In this document: piece by piece, positions 1 through 5,311 of the stretch
Layout: each line of letters begins with the position of its first letter
Position numbering within the stretch: position 1 is the first letter of the stretch
Assembly: GCA_016791085.1 (NCBI GenBank)
Contig: JAEUNN010000755.1
Location: 1 to 9,595 of the forward strand
Source of the DNA: Rhodocyclaceae bacterium
GTDB lineage: Bacteria > Pseudomonadota > Gammaproteobacteria > Burkholderiales > Rhodocyclaceae
Length of the DNA stretch: 9,595 nt
Direction of reading: 5' to 3'
Translations under genes and position numbers: made by a program
Notes under the pieces: model-generated
Seen by the model: the letters and a program-made list of their open reading frames with translations, nothing else
What the model was told of the DNA's origin: nothing
Databases searched by the model: none

Positions 1-1
1 T

Positions 2-409
2 CACGCGCTGTTCATCGAATGGCTGCTGCAGCGCGCGCGCACCTATATTTTCACGACCGCCGCGCCGCCCTTGCTGGCCGAAGCCGTGCGTGCAAGCCTC
101 ACGCTGATGGCGGGCGGCGACGCCCTGCGCGCACGTCTGGCCGCCCACATTGCCAGTTTGCGGGAAGGTTTGGCCGCCACGCGCTGGCGCCTGCTGCCGT
201 CGCAAACGGCCATCCAGCCGGTGCTGGTGGGCGCGGACGCGACCGCAGTCGAATTGTCCGCGGCGCTGTGGCAGCGCGGCCTGTGGGTGCCGGCCATCCG
301 TCCGCCCACGGTGCCCGAAGGCACGGCGCGGCTGCGCATATCGCTATCCGCCGCGCACGACGAACAACACCTGCAGGCCCTCATCGACGCACTCGTGGCG
401 CTGCAATGA
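2..409 (+). CDS. bioF: 8-amino-7-oxononanoate synthase (BioF), C-terminal part only
   Basis: This is the 3' end of bioF, cut by the window edge; the reading frame is open from base 2 to the TGA at 407-409, about 135 residues. BioF is a PLP-dependent alpha-oxoamine synthase that condenses a pimeloyl thioester with L-alanine to give 7-keto-8-aminopelargonate. The visible part is the small C-terminal domain. Diagnostic stretches are RTYIFTTAAPP near its start, then VPAIRPPTVPEGTARLRISL and SAAHDEQHLQALIDAL near the end, a typical BioF ending. The PLP-binding lysine lies upstream, outside the window. The last codons overlap the bioH start (ATGA at 406-409), so the two are probably translationally coupled. 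The sister enzyme KBL shares the fold, but the biotin neighbours make BioF the clear choice. Confidence 0.93.
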   Translation, partial: HALFIEWLLQRARTYIFTTAAPPLLAEAVRASLTLMAGGDALRARLAAHIASLREGLAATRWRLLPSQTAIQPVLVGADATAVELSAALWQRGLWVPAIRPPTVPEGTARLRISLSAAHDEQHLQALIDALVALQ

Positions 410-1122
410 CGCCGCTCACGCTGTTCACCGGCTGGGGCATGGACCCCGGCGTGTGGGATGCGCTGGCGGAAAGCCTGCCGCATTTCGACTGCCGCCGCCC
501 GCGGCTCGACTGGGCTTGCCGCGGCGGCCTGGAAGGCCTGGCCGACACGCTGGCCGCCACGCTGCCGCCCGCCGCGCCGCTGGCCGGCTGGTCGCTCGGG
601 GCGATGCTCGCGCTGTGCGTGGCGGCGCGCCATCCGCAGCGCTGCAGCGCGCTGCTGTTGATAGGCGCGACGCCGCGCTTTTGCGCCGCGGCGGATTGGC
701 CGCACGGCGTGCCGGCCGGCCTGCTGGAGGATTTCCGCGCGCAACTTGGCCACGCGCCGGCGGCGCTGCTGCAGCGCTTTTGCGGCCTGCAGGCGCGCGG
801 CGAGGGGGACGCGCGCGGCGCCACGCGCGCACTGCGCGCCCACGCCGACACCGGCGCCGCCACTACGCACCTGGCCGCCGGACTCGATCTGCTCGAACAT
901 GCCGACCTGCGGCCGCTCTTGCCACAGATCGCCCAGCCGGTATTATTGCTGCACGGAAGCGACGATTCGATCATCCCGCCTGCCGCCGCGCACTACTGTG
1001 CGCAACATCTGCCGCGCGCCGCCCTGGCCGAAATTGCCGCCACGGGGCACGCCCCGCACCTGAGCAAACCGGCGCTGGTCGCCGCCCATCTGCAGGACTG
1101 GTTACAGGAATTGCATGGATAG
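406..1122 (+). CDS. bioH: Pimeloyl-ACP methyl ester carboxylesterase BioH
   Basis: This is a 238-residue alpha/beta hydrolase. BioH cleaves the methyl ester of pimeloyl-ACP, ending the disguised fatty-acid elongation that BioC starts and freeing pimeloyl-ACP for BioF. The catalytic triad is visible: nucleophile Ser63 in GWSLG (61-65), Asp187 in HGSDDSIIP, and His215 in GHAPHLSKP. The N-terminal LFTGWGMDPGVW and the segment TPRFCAAADWP (89-99) are characteristic of BioH rather than of a generic esterase. I chose the ATG at 406 because it begins the conserved N-terminus and overlaps the bioF stop. No strong ribosome site precedes it, which suits coupling to bioF. An earlier in-frame ATG at 19 would run back through bioF and is not credible. 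The end overlaps bioC by 8 bases. Confidence 0.95.
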   Translation: MTPLTLFTGWGMDPGVWDALAESLPHFDCRRPRLDWACRGGLEGLADTLAATLPPAAPLAGWSLGAMLALCVAARHPQRCSALLLIGATPRFCAAADWPHGVPAGLLEDFRAQLGHAPAALLQRFCGLQARGEGDARGATRALRAHADTGAATTHLAAGLDLLEHADLRPLLPQIAQPVLLLHGSDDSIIPPAAAHYCAQHLPRAALAEIAATGHAPHLSKPALVAAHLQDWLQELHG

Positions 1123-1900
1123 TCTGGAACGCCGCCGCGTGCAAAGCGCGTTCGACCGCGCCGCGCTGCGCTACGACCAGTGGTCGGAATTGCAGCAGCG
1201 CGTGGCGCGCGATCTGGCAACCACGCTGGAGCCCGGCGCGGCGGCCGGCGGCTGGGTGCTGGATGCCGGCTGCGGTACCGGCGATGCGCTGCCCTGGCTC
1301 GCCCGGCACGCGCAAGAGCGGCTGGTGGCGCTGGATTTTGCGCCGGCCATGTTGCAGGCGGCGCGCCGCCGCCAGCCCGGCGTTGCGGCCGTATGCGCCG
1401 ATCTGCATGCCCTGCCGTTTTGCGCGGGCCGTTTCGACCTGGTATGGACCAGCCTCACGCTGCAGTGGTGCCGCCTCGCGCCGGCGCTGGGCGAGTGCGC
1501 GCGCGTGCTGACCCCGGCCGGCAGGCTGTACGCCACCACGCTGGGCCCCGCCACACTGGGCGAATTGCGCACCGCCTTTGCCGCGGTCGACACGCACCCG
1601 CGCGTGCGCAGCTTCAGTGCGGCCGCCGAAGTGAGCGCGGCGCTGGACGTTTGCGGCTTGTTGCCCCTGCGTTTCGAAACGCGCATCTACACCCTGTACC
1701 GGCCCAGCCTGCGCGCCGTGCTGGATGACATCAAGGGCATAGGCGCCAATGTCAGCGCGGCGCGCCCGGCGCCGCTGTCGCGCGCGGCCTGGCGCGCCGT
1801 CGAGGCGCAGTACGAACGCCTGCGCACCGCGCAGGGCCTGCCCACCAGCTACGAGGTGCTGCAGGTGGTTGCCGCGCGCGCGCCGTCCGGCCGCTCATGA
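1115..1900 (+). CDS. bioC: Malonyl-[ACP] O-methyltransferase BioC
   Basis: This 261-residue SAM-dependent class I methyltransferase would methylate the free carboxyl of malonyl-ACP (or malonyl-CoA) so that fatty-acid synthase can extend it into a pimeloyl chain. The BioC N-terminal signature SAFDRAALRYDQWSELQ lies at 11-27. The SAM-binding motif I is VLDAGCGTGDALPWLA (48-63). An acidic residue at the end of strand 2 (D74 in VALDFAPAML) and the motif FDLVWTSLTLQWC (107-119) follow. DIKGIGANV (205-213) is typical of the BioC C-terminal half. AGGA at 1106-1109 is a fair ribosome site, 5 bases before the ATG. The gene starts inside bioH and ends in an ATGA overlap with bioD, so it is an internal member of the operon. 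Confidence 0.95.
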   Translation: MDSLERRRVQSAFDRAALRYDQWSELQQRVARDLATTLEPGAAAGGWVLDAGCGTGDALPWLARHAQERLVALDFAPAMLQAARRRQPGVAAVCADLHALPFCAGRFDLVWTSLTLQWCRLAPALGECARVLTPAGRLYATTLGPATLGELRTAFAAVDTHPRVRSFSAAAEVSAALDVCGLLPLRFETRIYTLYRPSLRAVLDDIKGIGANVSAARPAPLSRAAWRAVEAQYERLRTAQGLPTSYEVLQVVAARAPSGRS

Positions 1901-2607
1901 CTCAGGCCCAGCCGCTCGCGCCGGCCTATTTCGTGACCGGCACGGATACCGAAATCGGCAAAACCCACGCCAGTTGCTGCCTGCTCGCGGCCGCCGCGCG
2001 CTGCGGCCTGCGCGCCGCCGGCATGAAGCCGGTGGCGGCCGGATGCGAATGGCTGGGCGGACGCTGGTGCAACGAGGACGTGGAGCGCCTGCTGGCGGCA
2101 TCCAGCCTGCGTCTCGCGCCGGAAGTGGTCAATCCTTACCTGTTCCGCGCCGCCATCGCGCCGCACATCGCCGCCGCGCAGGAAGGCCGCAGCATAGAGT
2201 TTTCGCCCATCCTGCAGGCGCTGGCGCAAATGCGCGCGGCCGCGGAATTCGTGGTGGTCGAAGGCGTGGGCGGATTTCGCGTGCCGCTGGGCGCGGCCGG
2301 CGACAGCGCCGACCTGGCCGTGGCACTGGGCCTGCCGGTCATATTGGTGGTAGGCATGCGGCTCGGGTGCATCAATCACGCCCTGCTCAGCCTGGAAGCG
2401 ATTGCGGCGCGCGGACTGGCCTGCGCCGGATGGATCGCCAACCGCATAGACCCGGCCATGCCGGTGTATCGCGAAAATATCGCCGCGCTCACGGAACGCC
2501 TGGACGCGCCGCTCATCGCAGAATTGCCGCATGCGAACGAGCGCATTGCCGCAAGGCCGCAACTCGAAACCTGGATTCGCGCGCAACTGGACCCGCCCCG
2601 CATGTAA
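1897..2607 (+). CDS. bioD: ATP-dependent dethiobiotin synthetase BioD
   Basis: This 236-residue P-loop ligase would close the ureido ring: it carboxylates 7,8-diaminopelargonate with CO2 and ATP to give dethiobiotin. The P-loop is GTDTEIGKT (15-23, Lys22). KPVAAG (44-49) supplies the second active-site lysine. N59-E60-D61 matches the Asp position that binds Mg-ATP in characterised BioD proteins. VVVEGVGGFRVPL (119-131) is the strongly conserved VEGxGG element, and VVGMRLGCINHALL (151-164) is the dimer and product-side motif. Length is about that of E. coli BioD. The ATG overlaps the bioC stop (ATGA, 1897-1900). It is the last biotin gene in view; a 69-base gap separates it from msrB. Confidence 0.95.
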   Translation: MTQAQPLAPAYFVTGTDTEIGKTHASCCLLAAAARCGLRAAGMKPVAAGCEWLGGRWCNEDVERLLAASSLRLAPEVVNPYLFRAAIAPHIAAAQEGRSIEFSPILQALAQMRAAAEFVVVEGVGGFRVPLGAAGDSADLAVALGLPVILVVGMRLGCINHALLSLEAIAARGLACAGWIANRIDPAMPVYRENIAALTERLDAPLIAELPHANERIAARPQLETWIRAQLDPPRM

Positions 2608-2676
2608 GCCCGGACTGGCTGCCACGGTCTAATGGCGTGACCGGCGGCCAGGCCGCCCCCACAGAAAGGAAGTGAT
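2608..2676 (+). other. bioD-msrB spacer with short GC inverted repeat and msrB ribosome site
   Basis: This gap holds an inverted repeat of 7-base arms around one base (2643-2649 and 2651-2657). Only its outer pairs could form a real stem, and no T-run follows, so it is not a convincing terminator. A good Shine-Dalgarno sequence, AAGGAAG at 2666-2672, sits just before the msrB ATG at 2677. No clear promoter is visible, so msrB could be read through from the biotin genes. Confidence 0.5.
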
Positions 2677-3069
2677 ATGGACGACAAGACCGACTCCGCC
2701 CCGCACTGCGTATTGACCCCCTTGCAGCACCACGTGACGCAGGAAAAAGGCACCGAACGCGCGTTCACCGGCGAATACTGGGATTGCCACGACCAGGGCA
2801 CCTATCGCTGCGTCTGTTGCGGCGCGCCGCTGTTCGATTCGGCGCACAAATTCGATTCCGGCACCGGCTGGCCCAGCTTCTGGCAGCCCATGGAAAAGGA
2901 CCAGGTCGGCGAACAAGTCGACCGCAGCCATTTCATGGTGCGCACCGAAGTGCATTGCAACAAATGTGGCGCCCACCTGGGCCACGTGTTCCCGGACGGC
3001 CCGCGCCCGACCGGCCTGCGTTACTGCATCAATTCGGCATCGCTGAAGCTCGACAAAAAGTCCGACTGA
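2677..3069 (+). CDS. msrB: Peptide-methionine (R)-S-oxide reductase MsrB
   Basis: This 130-residue protein matches a complete MsrB, which reduces the R epimer of methionine sulfoxide in proteins, normally with thioredoxin as electron donor. The zinc site is CVCC (Cys45, Cys48) plus CNKC (Cys94, Cys97). The substrate motif FDSGTGWPSF is at 59-68, and the catalytic cysteine is Cys117 in GLRYCINSASL. In E. coli-type MsrB the recycling cysteine sits in GCGWPSF; here that residue is Thr63, so another cysteine (Cys11, Cys37 or Cys47) or a sulfenic-acid route must serve. No signal peptide is seen, so the protein is cytoplasmic. AAGGAAG ends 4 bases before the start. A strong hairpin starts 11 bases after the stop and probably ends the transcript. 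Confidence 0.96.
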   Translation: MDDKTDSAPHCVLTPLQHHVTQEKGTERAFTGEYWDCHDQGTYRCVCCGAPLFDSAHKFDSGTGWPSFWQPMEKDQVGEQVDRSHFMVRTEVHCNKCGAHLGHVFPDGPRPTGLRYCINSASLKLDKKSD

Positions 3070-3079
3070 CGTGATTTAC

Positions 3080-3117
3080 GCACGGATTGCACGGCACGGC
3101 GCCGGCGCAATCCGTGC
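3080..3117 (+). terminator. Strong hairpin after msrB, probable transcription end
   Basis: A perfect 11-base inverted repeat (GCACGGATTGC at 3080-3090, GCAATCCGTGC at 3107-3117) encloses a 16-base loop. The loop can itself pair CGGC (3092-3095) with GCCG (3101-3104), giving a long interrupted stem. It starts 11 bases after the msrB stop. The tail (CTTGTGCATT) has few T residues, so termination by this stem alone may be partial. Confidence 0.6.
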
Positions 3118-3125
3118 CTTGTGCA

Positions 3126-3154
3126 TTGCACCGCCCCCCAGCAGCCGGCATAAT
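3126..3154 (+). promoter_or_regulatory. Candidate sigma70 promoter for yciB-yciI-bolA
   Basis: The -10 element CATAAT (3149-3154) matches the consensus at 5 of 6 positions. A weak -35, TTGCAC (3126-3131), lies 17 bases upstream. The predicted start of transcription, about 3160-3162, falls only 2-4 bases before the yciB ATG at 3164. That fits the lack of any Shine-Dalgarno there. The -35 overlaps a short palindrome, GTGCATTGCAC (3121-3131). The -35 is poor, so this is a candidate only. Confidence 0.45.
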
Positions 3155-3163
3155 CCCCAACCC

Positions 3164-3769
3164 ATGAAATTCCTGATCGATCTCGCGCCCGTCATCCTGT
3201 TTTTCGCCACCTACCGCATCGCCGAGGCGCGCACGGATGATGCTTATGCGCTGGCTCAGCGCTTGCTGGGCAGCGATTTTCCGCAGGCTCAGTCCCCCAT
3301 CCTGCTGGCCACGCTGGTGGCGGTAAGTTTTTCGGTATTGCAGATCGCATATCTGCTGCTGCGCCGGCGCAAGGTGGATGGCATGCTGTGGTTAAGTTTT
3401 GCCATCATCGTGGTGTTCGGCGGCGCCACGCTGCTGTTTCACAATCCGACCTTCATCAAATGGAAGCCGACCGTGCTGTACTGGAGCTTCGCCGGTACTT
3501 TGGCTGGCGCCCAGCTTTTGATGCGCCGCAACCTTATCCGCAGCATGATGTCTCAAGCCGAACTCGAACTGCCCGACGCCGTATGGAATCAGTTGCTGCG
3601 CGCCTGGATCGCTTTTTTCGCCGTGATGGGCGGCCTGAATCTTTACGTCGCGTACAATTTCTCCGAATCCGCCTGGGTGAACTTCAAGGTTTATGGCGGC
3701 ACCGGATTGATGCTGGCGTTCGTGCTGTTGCAAGGACTCATGATCGCCCGCTTCGTGGAGGATAAATAA
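3164..3769 (+). CDS. yciB: Inner membrane-spanning protein YciB (septation protein A family)
   Basis: This 201-residue polytopic membrane protein belongs to the YciB/IspZ/septation protein A family, which acts in the inner membrane and has been linked to cell-envelope synthesis and division; the biochemical function is not settled. The start MKFLIDLAPVILFF is the family's usual N-terminus. Hydrophobic segments lie near residues 5-17, 46-66, 77-93, 105-119, 142-163 and 177-193. Family stretches include FHNPTFIKWKPTVLYW (near 92-107) and NLYVAYNFSESAWVNFKVYG (near 159-178). An in-frame GTG at 3071 would add 31 non-membrane residues inside the terminator hairpin, so I reject it. No ribosome site precedes the chosen ATG. 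yciI follows after 2 bases, so the two are probably co-transcribed. Confidence 0.93.
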   Translation: MKFLIDLAPVILFFATYRIAEARTDDAYALAQRLLGSDFPQAQSPILLATLVAVSFSVLQIAYLLLRRRKVDGMLWLSFAIIVVFGGATLLFHNPTFIKWKPTVLYWSFAGTLAGAQLLMRRNLIRSMMSQAELELPDAVWNQLLRAWIAFFAVMGGLNLYVAYNFSESAWVNFKVYGGTGLMLAFVLLQGLMIARFVEDK

Positions 3770-3771
3770 TC

Positions 3772-4071
3772 ATGCTGTACGCCCTAATAGGCCAGGACGC
3801 GCCGGGCCTGCTGGAGCAACGCCTGGCCGTGCGCGCGCAACATTTGGCCCGTCTGGAAGCGCTGCGCGAACAGGGCCGCCTGGTATTGGCGGGGCCGTTT
3901 CCGGCCGTCGACTCACCGGATCCCGGACCGGCCGGCTTCACCGGCAGCCTCATCGTGGCCGAATTTGCAAGTTTGAGCGAAGCCGAACAATGGCTCGCCG
4001 AGGATGTGTACGTGCGTACCGGCGTCTACGCCTCAACCCAGGTGCGTCCGTTCAAGAAGGTTTTGCCCTGA
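3772..4071 (+). CDS. yciI: YciI family protein
   Basis: This 99-residue protein matches E. coli YciI along its whole length, a small ferredoxin-like fold that may be an enzyme or binding protein of unknown substrate. Family features are the MLYALIGQD start, VRAQHLARLEAL (20-31) with the conserved His24, AGPFPAVDSPDPG (40-52) with Asp47 and Asp50, GFTGSLIVAEF (55-65), and the GVYASTQVRPFKKV end (84-97). His24 and a nearby Asp are the proposed active-site pair in this family. A good ribosome site, GGAGG (3757-3761), lies inside the end of yciB, 10 bases before the ATG. The next gene starts directly after its stop. The yciB-yciI pairing also occurs near each other in E. coli, which supports the name. 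Confidence 0.93.
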   Translation: MLYALIGQDAPGLLEQRLAVRAQHLARLEALREQGRLVLAGPFPAVDSPDPGPAGFTGSLIVAEFASLSEAEQWLAEDVYVRTGVYASTQVRPFKKVLP

Positions 4072-4338
4072 GTGTCCCTGCAACTGACCATACGCGAGCG
4101 CCTCGCGGTGCTCGCCCCGCTGGAACTGGAAATTCAGGACGAATCCGCGCTGCATGCCGGCCATGCCGGCGCGGCGAGCGGCGGACATTACCGCATAAGC
4201 ATCGTCGCACAGGCTTTTGCGGGCAAATCGCGCCTTGCCCGGCACCGCATGGTTTATGATGCGCTCGCGCCGCTCCTGCAGCACGGCATACACGCACTGG
4301 CGATTTCGGCATTCAGCCCGGACGAAGCGCGCAATTGA
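4072..4338 (+). CDS. bolA: BolA family protein
   Basis: This 88-residue BolA-like protein starts with GTG, immediately after the yciI stop (no spacer, so translational coupling is likely). BolA proteins bind monothiol glutaredoxins through a shared 2Fe-2S cluster and affect iron homeostasis, stress morphology and possibly DNA binding. Visible family features are EIQDESALHAGHAG (20-33), a glycine-rich loop, HYRISIVAQAFAGKS (39-53) and the core helix RLARHRMVYDAL (54-65), whose His58 is the conserved cluster-ligand position. The ending HALAISAFSPDEA (74-86) is also typical. It lacks an N-terminal or C-terminal extension. The name bolA is at family level; I cannot tell BolA from an IbaG-type paralogue with full certainty, although the DES-HAGH pattern favours BolA. 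Confidence 0.9.
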   Translation: MSLQLTIRERLAVLAPLELEIQDESALHAGHAGAASGGHYRISIVAQAFAGKSRLARHRMVYDALAPLLQHGIHALAISAFSPDEARN

Positions 4339-4437
4339 CAATCCGACTCATTCTTCGGTGACGCCGCCGGCCCTGCCGTCGCGAATTACTTTCACGTGCC
4401 GGGCGCTTATCCCCGGTTTATTCAAAAAGGAACTTTG

Positions 4438-5253
4438 ATGAAGTACAGACTGACCGTCGTCCTCGCCGCCCTGCTTTCCTCCCTGACCCTGCCCGCCGTT
4501 GCGGCAACGCCCAAGCCCGCCGCCGCGGCGCCGGCCGGCGGCACGACGCTGGCCACCGTGAATGGCAAGGCCATCCCGGCCTCGCGCGCGGATGCCGTAA
4601 TCCGCAATCAGCAGCAACAGGGCCGCCAGGTTGATGACAACATGCGCGCGGTGGTCAAGGAAGAACTTATCCGGCGCGAAGTGGTGGCACAAGAAGCGCA
4701 GAAAAAGGGCCTGGACAAAAATCCCGAGTTCCAGACCGAACTGGACATGATGCGCCAGGAAATGCTGGTGCGCGCCTACGTGCTCGACTTCATCAAAACC
4801 AACCAGATCAGCGACGAGCAGATCAAGCAGGAATATGAAGCCCAGCGCGCCCAGGCCGGCAGCAAGGAATACAAGGTGCGCCACATCCTCGTGAAAACCG
4901 AAGATCGCGCCAAGGAACTCATAGGCAAGTTGCAGGCCGGCGCGAAGTTCGAAGATCTGGCCAAAGAATCCGAAGACCAGGGCAGCAAGGACAAGGGCGG
5001 CGATCTGGACTGGATGCTGCCGACCGGGCTGCCCAAGCCCCTGGCCGACGTGGTGACCAAGCTCGAAAAGGGCAAATTCACCGCGACGCCGGTTCAATCG
5101 CAGATGGGTTATCACATTTTCCGCGTCGATGACGTGCGCGACTGGAAAGCGCCCACGCTGGACGAGAAAAAGGGCCAGTTGCAGCAATTCCTGCAACAAC
5201 AGGCGCTGGAAAAGCGCGTGGCCGAACTGCGCAAGTCAGCCAAAGTTCAATAA
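4438..5253 (+). CDS. Periplasmic parvulin-type peptidyl-prolyl cis-trans isomerase
   Basis: This 271-residue exported folding factor should isomerise prolyl bonds and chaperone envelope proteins in the periplasm. It has a Sec signal peptide (K2, R4, hydrophobic core 5-19, likely cleavage after AVA or AVAA near 22-23), with no lipobox cysteine. A Pro/Ala-rich linker (24-36) follows, then a helical charged N-domain (about 37-140). A single parvulin domain spans about 145-233, with VRHILVK (His149), the glycine-rich GGDLDWM (Met193) and GYHIFRVDD (His226). A Gln-rich helical tail ends it. Layout and length resemble the betaproteobacterial chaperone Par27 and other single-domain PpiC/SurA relatives. 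The ATG at 4438 has AAGGAA (4427-4432) 5 bases upstream and begins the signal peptide; the in-frame ATG at 4396 would bury it. It is 99 bases after bolA, so it may be separately or jointly transcribed. Confidence 0.9.
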   Translation: MKYRLTVVLAALLSSLTLPAVAATPKPAAAAPAGGTTLATVNGKAIPASRADAVIRNQQQQGRQVDDNMRAVVKEELIRREVVAQEAQKKGLDKNPEFQTELDMMRQEMLVRAYVLDFIKTNQISDEQIKQEYEAQRAQAGSKEYKVRHILVKTEDRAKELIGKLQAGAKFEDLAKESEDQGSKDKGGDLDWMLPTGLPKPLADVVTKLEKGKFTATPVQSQMGYHIFRVDDVRDWKAPTLDEKKGQLQQFLQQQALEKRVAELRKSAKVQ

Positions 5254-5311
5254 ACGGTTTGCGCGCGCCGGGCAATAGCATGCGCCGGCGCGCCGCCTGA
5301 CACGGCGGCAG
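5254..5311. terminator. GC hairpins between convergent genes
   Basis: The 58-base gap where the parvulin gene and the WS/DGAT-like gene converge contains two overlapping inverted repeats. One is a perfect 9-base pair, 5263-5271 with 5285-5293 (13-base loop). The other is GCCGCC/GGCGGC, 5292-5297 with 5304-5309 (6-base loop). They share bases 5292-5293 and compete at the junction. Neither strand has a T-run after the stem, so a bidirectional terminator is likely from position but not proven. Confidence 0.45.

Noticed and set aside
43..900. Minus-strand open frame of 285 codons opposite bioF and bioH
   Set aside because: Both genes on the plus strand have clear catalytic or family motifs; the antisense product shows none.
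2628..2633. TCTAAT as a -10 element for msrB
   Set aside because: No -35-like hexamer lies at suitable spacing upstream (TAAGCC there).
1749..2675. Plus-strand alternative frame of 308 codons over bioC and bioD
   Set aside because: It runs in a different frame through bioD, whose P-loop and other motifs fix the true frame.
3071..3163. Upstream GTG start adding 31 residues to YciB
   Set aside because: The extra part lies across the terminator-like hairpin and precedes the conserved family N-terminus MKFLIDL.
4335..4340. Perfect -35 hexamer TTGACA at the bolA stop, a possible promoter for the parvulin gene
   Set aside because: No acceptable -10 occurs 15-19 bases downstream (the region is GC-rich, GTGACG-like), so the match looks accidental.
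4399..4422. CCGGG/CCCGG hairpin (4399-4403 with 4412-4416) followed by TTTATT before the parvulin gene
   Set aside because: The stem is only 5 bases with an 8-base loop, and it lies directly at the ribosome site of the next gene. It is too weak to call a terminator.
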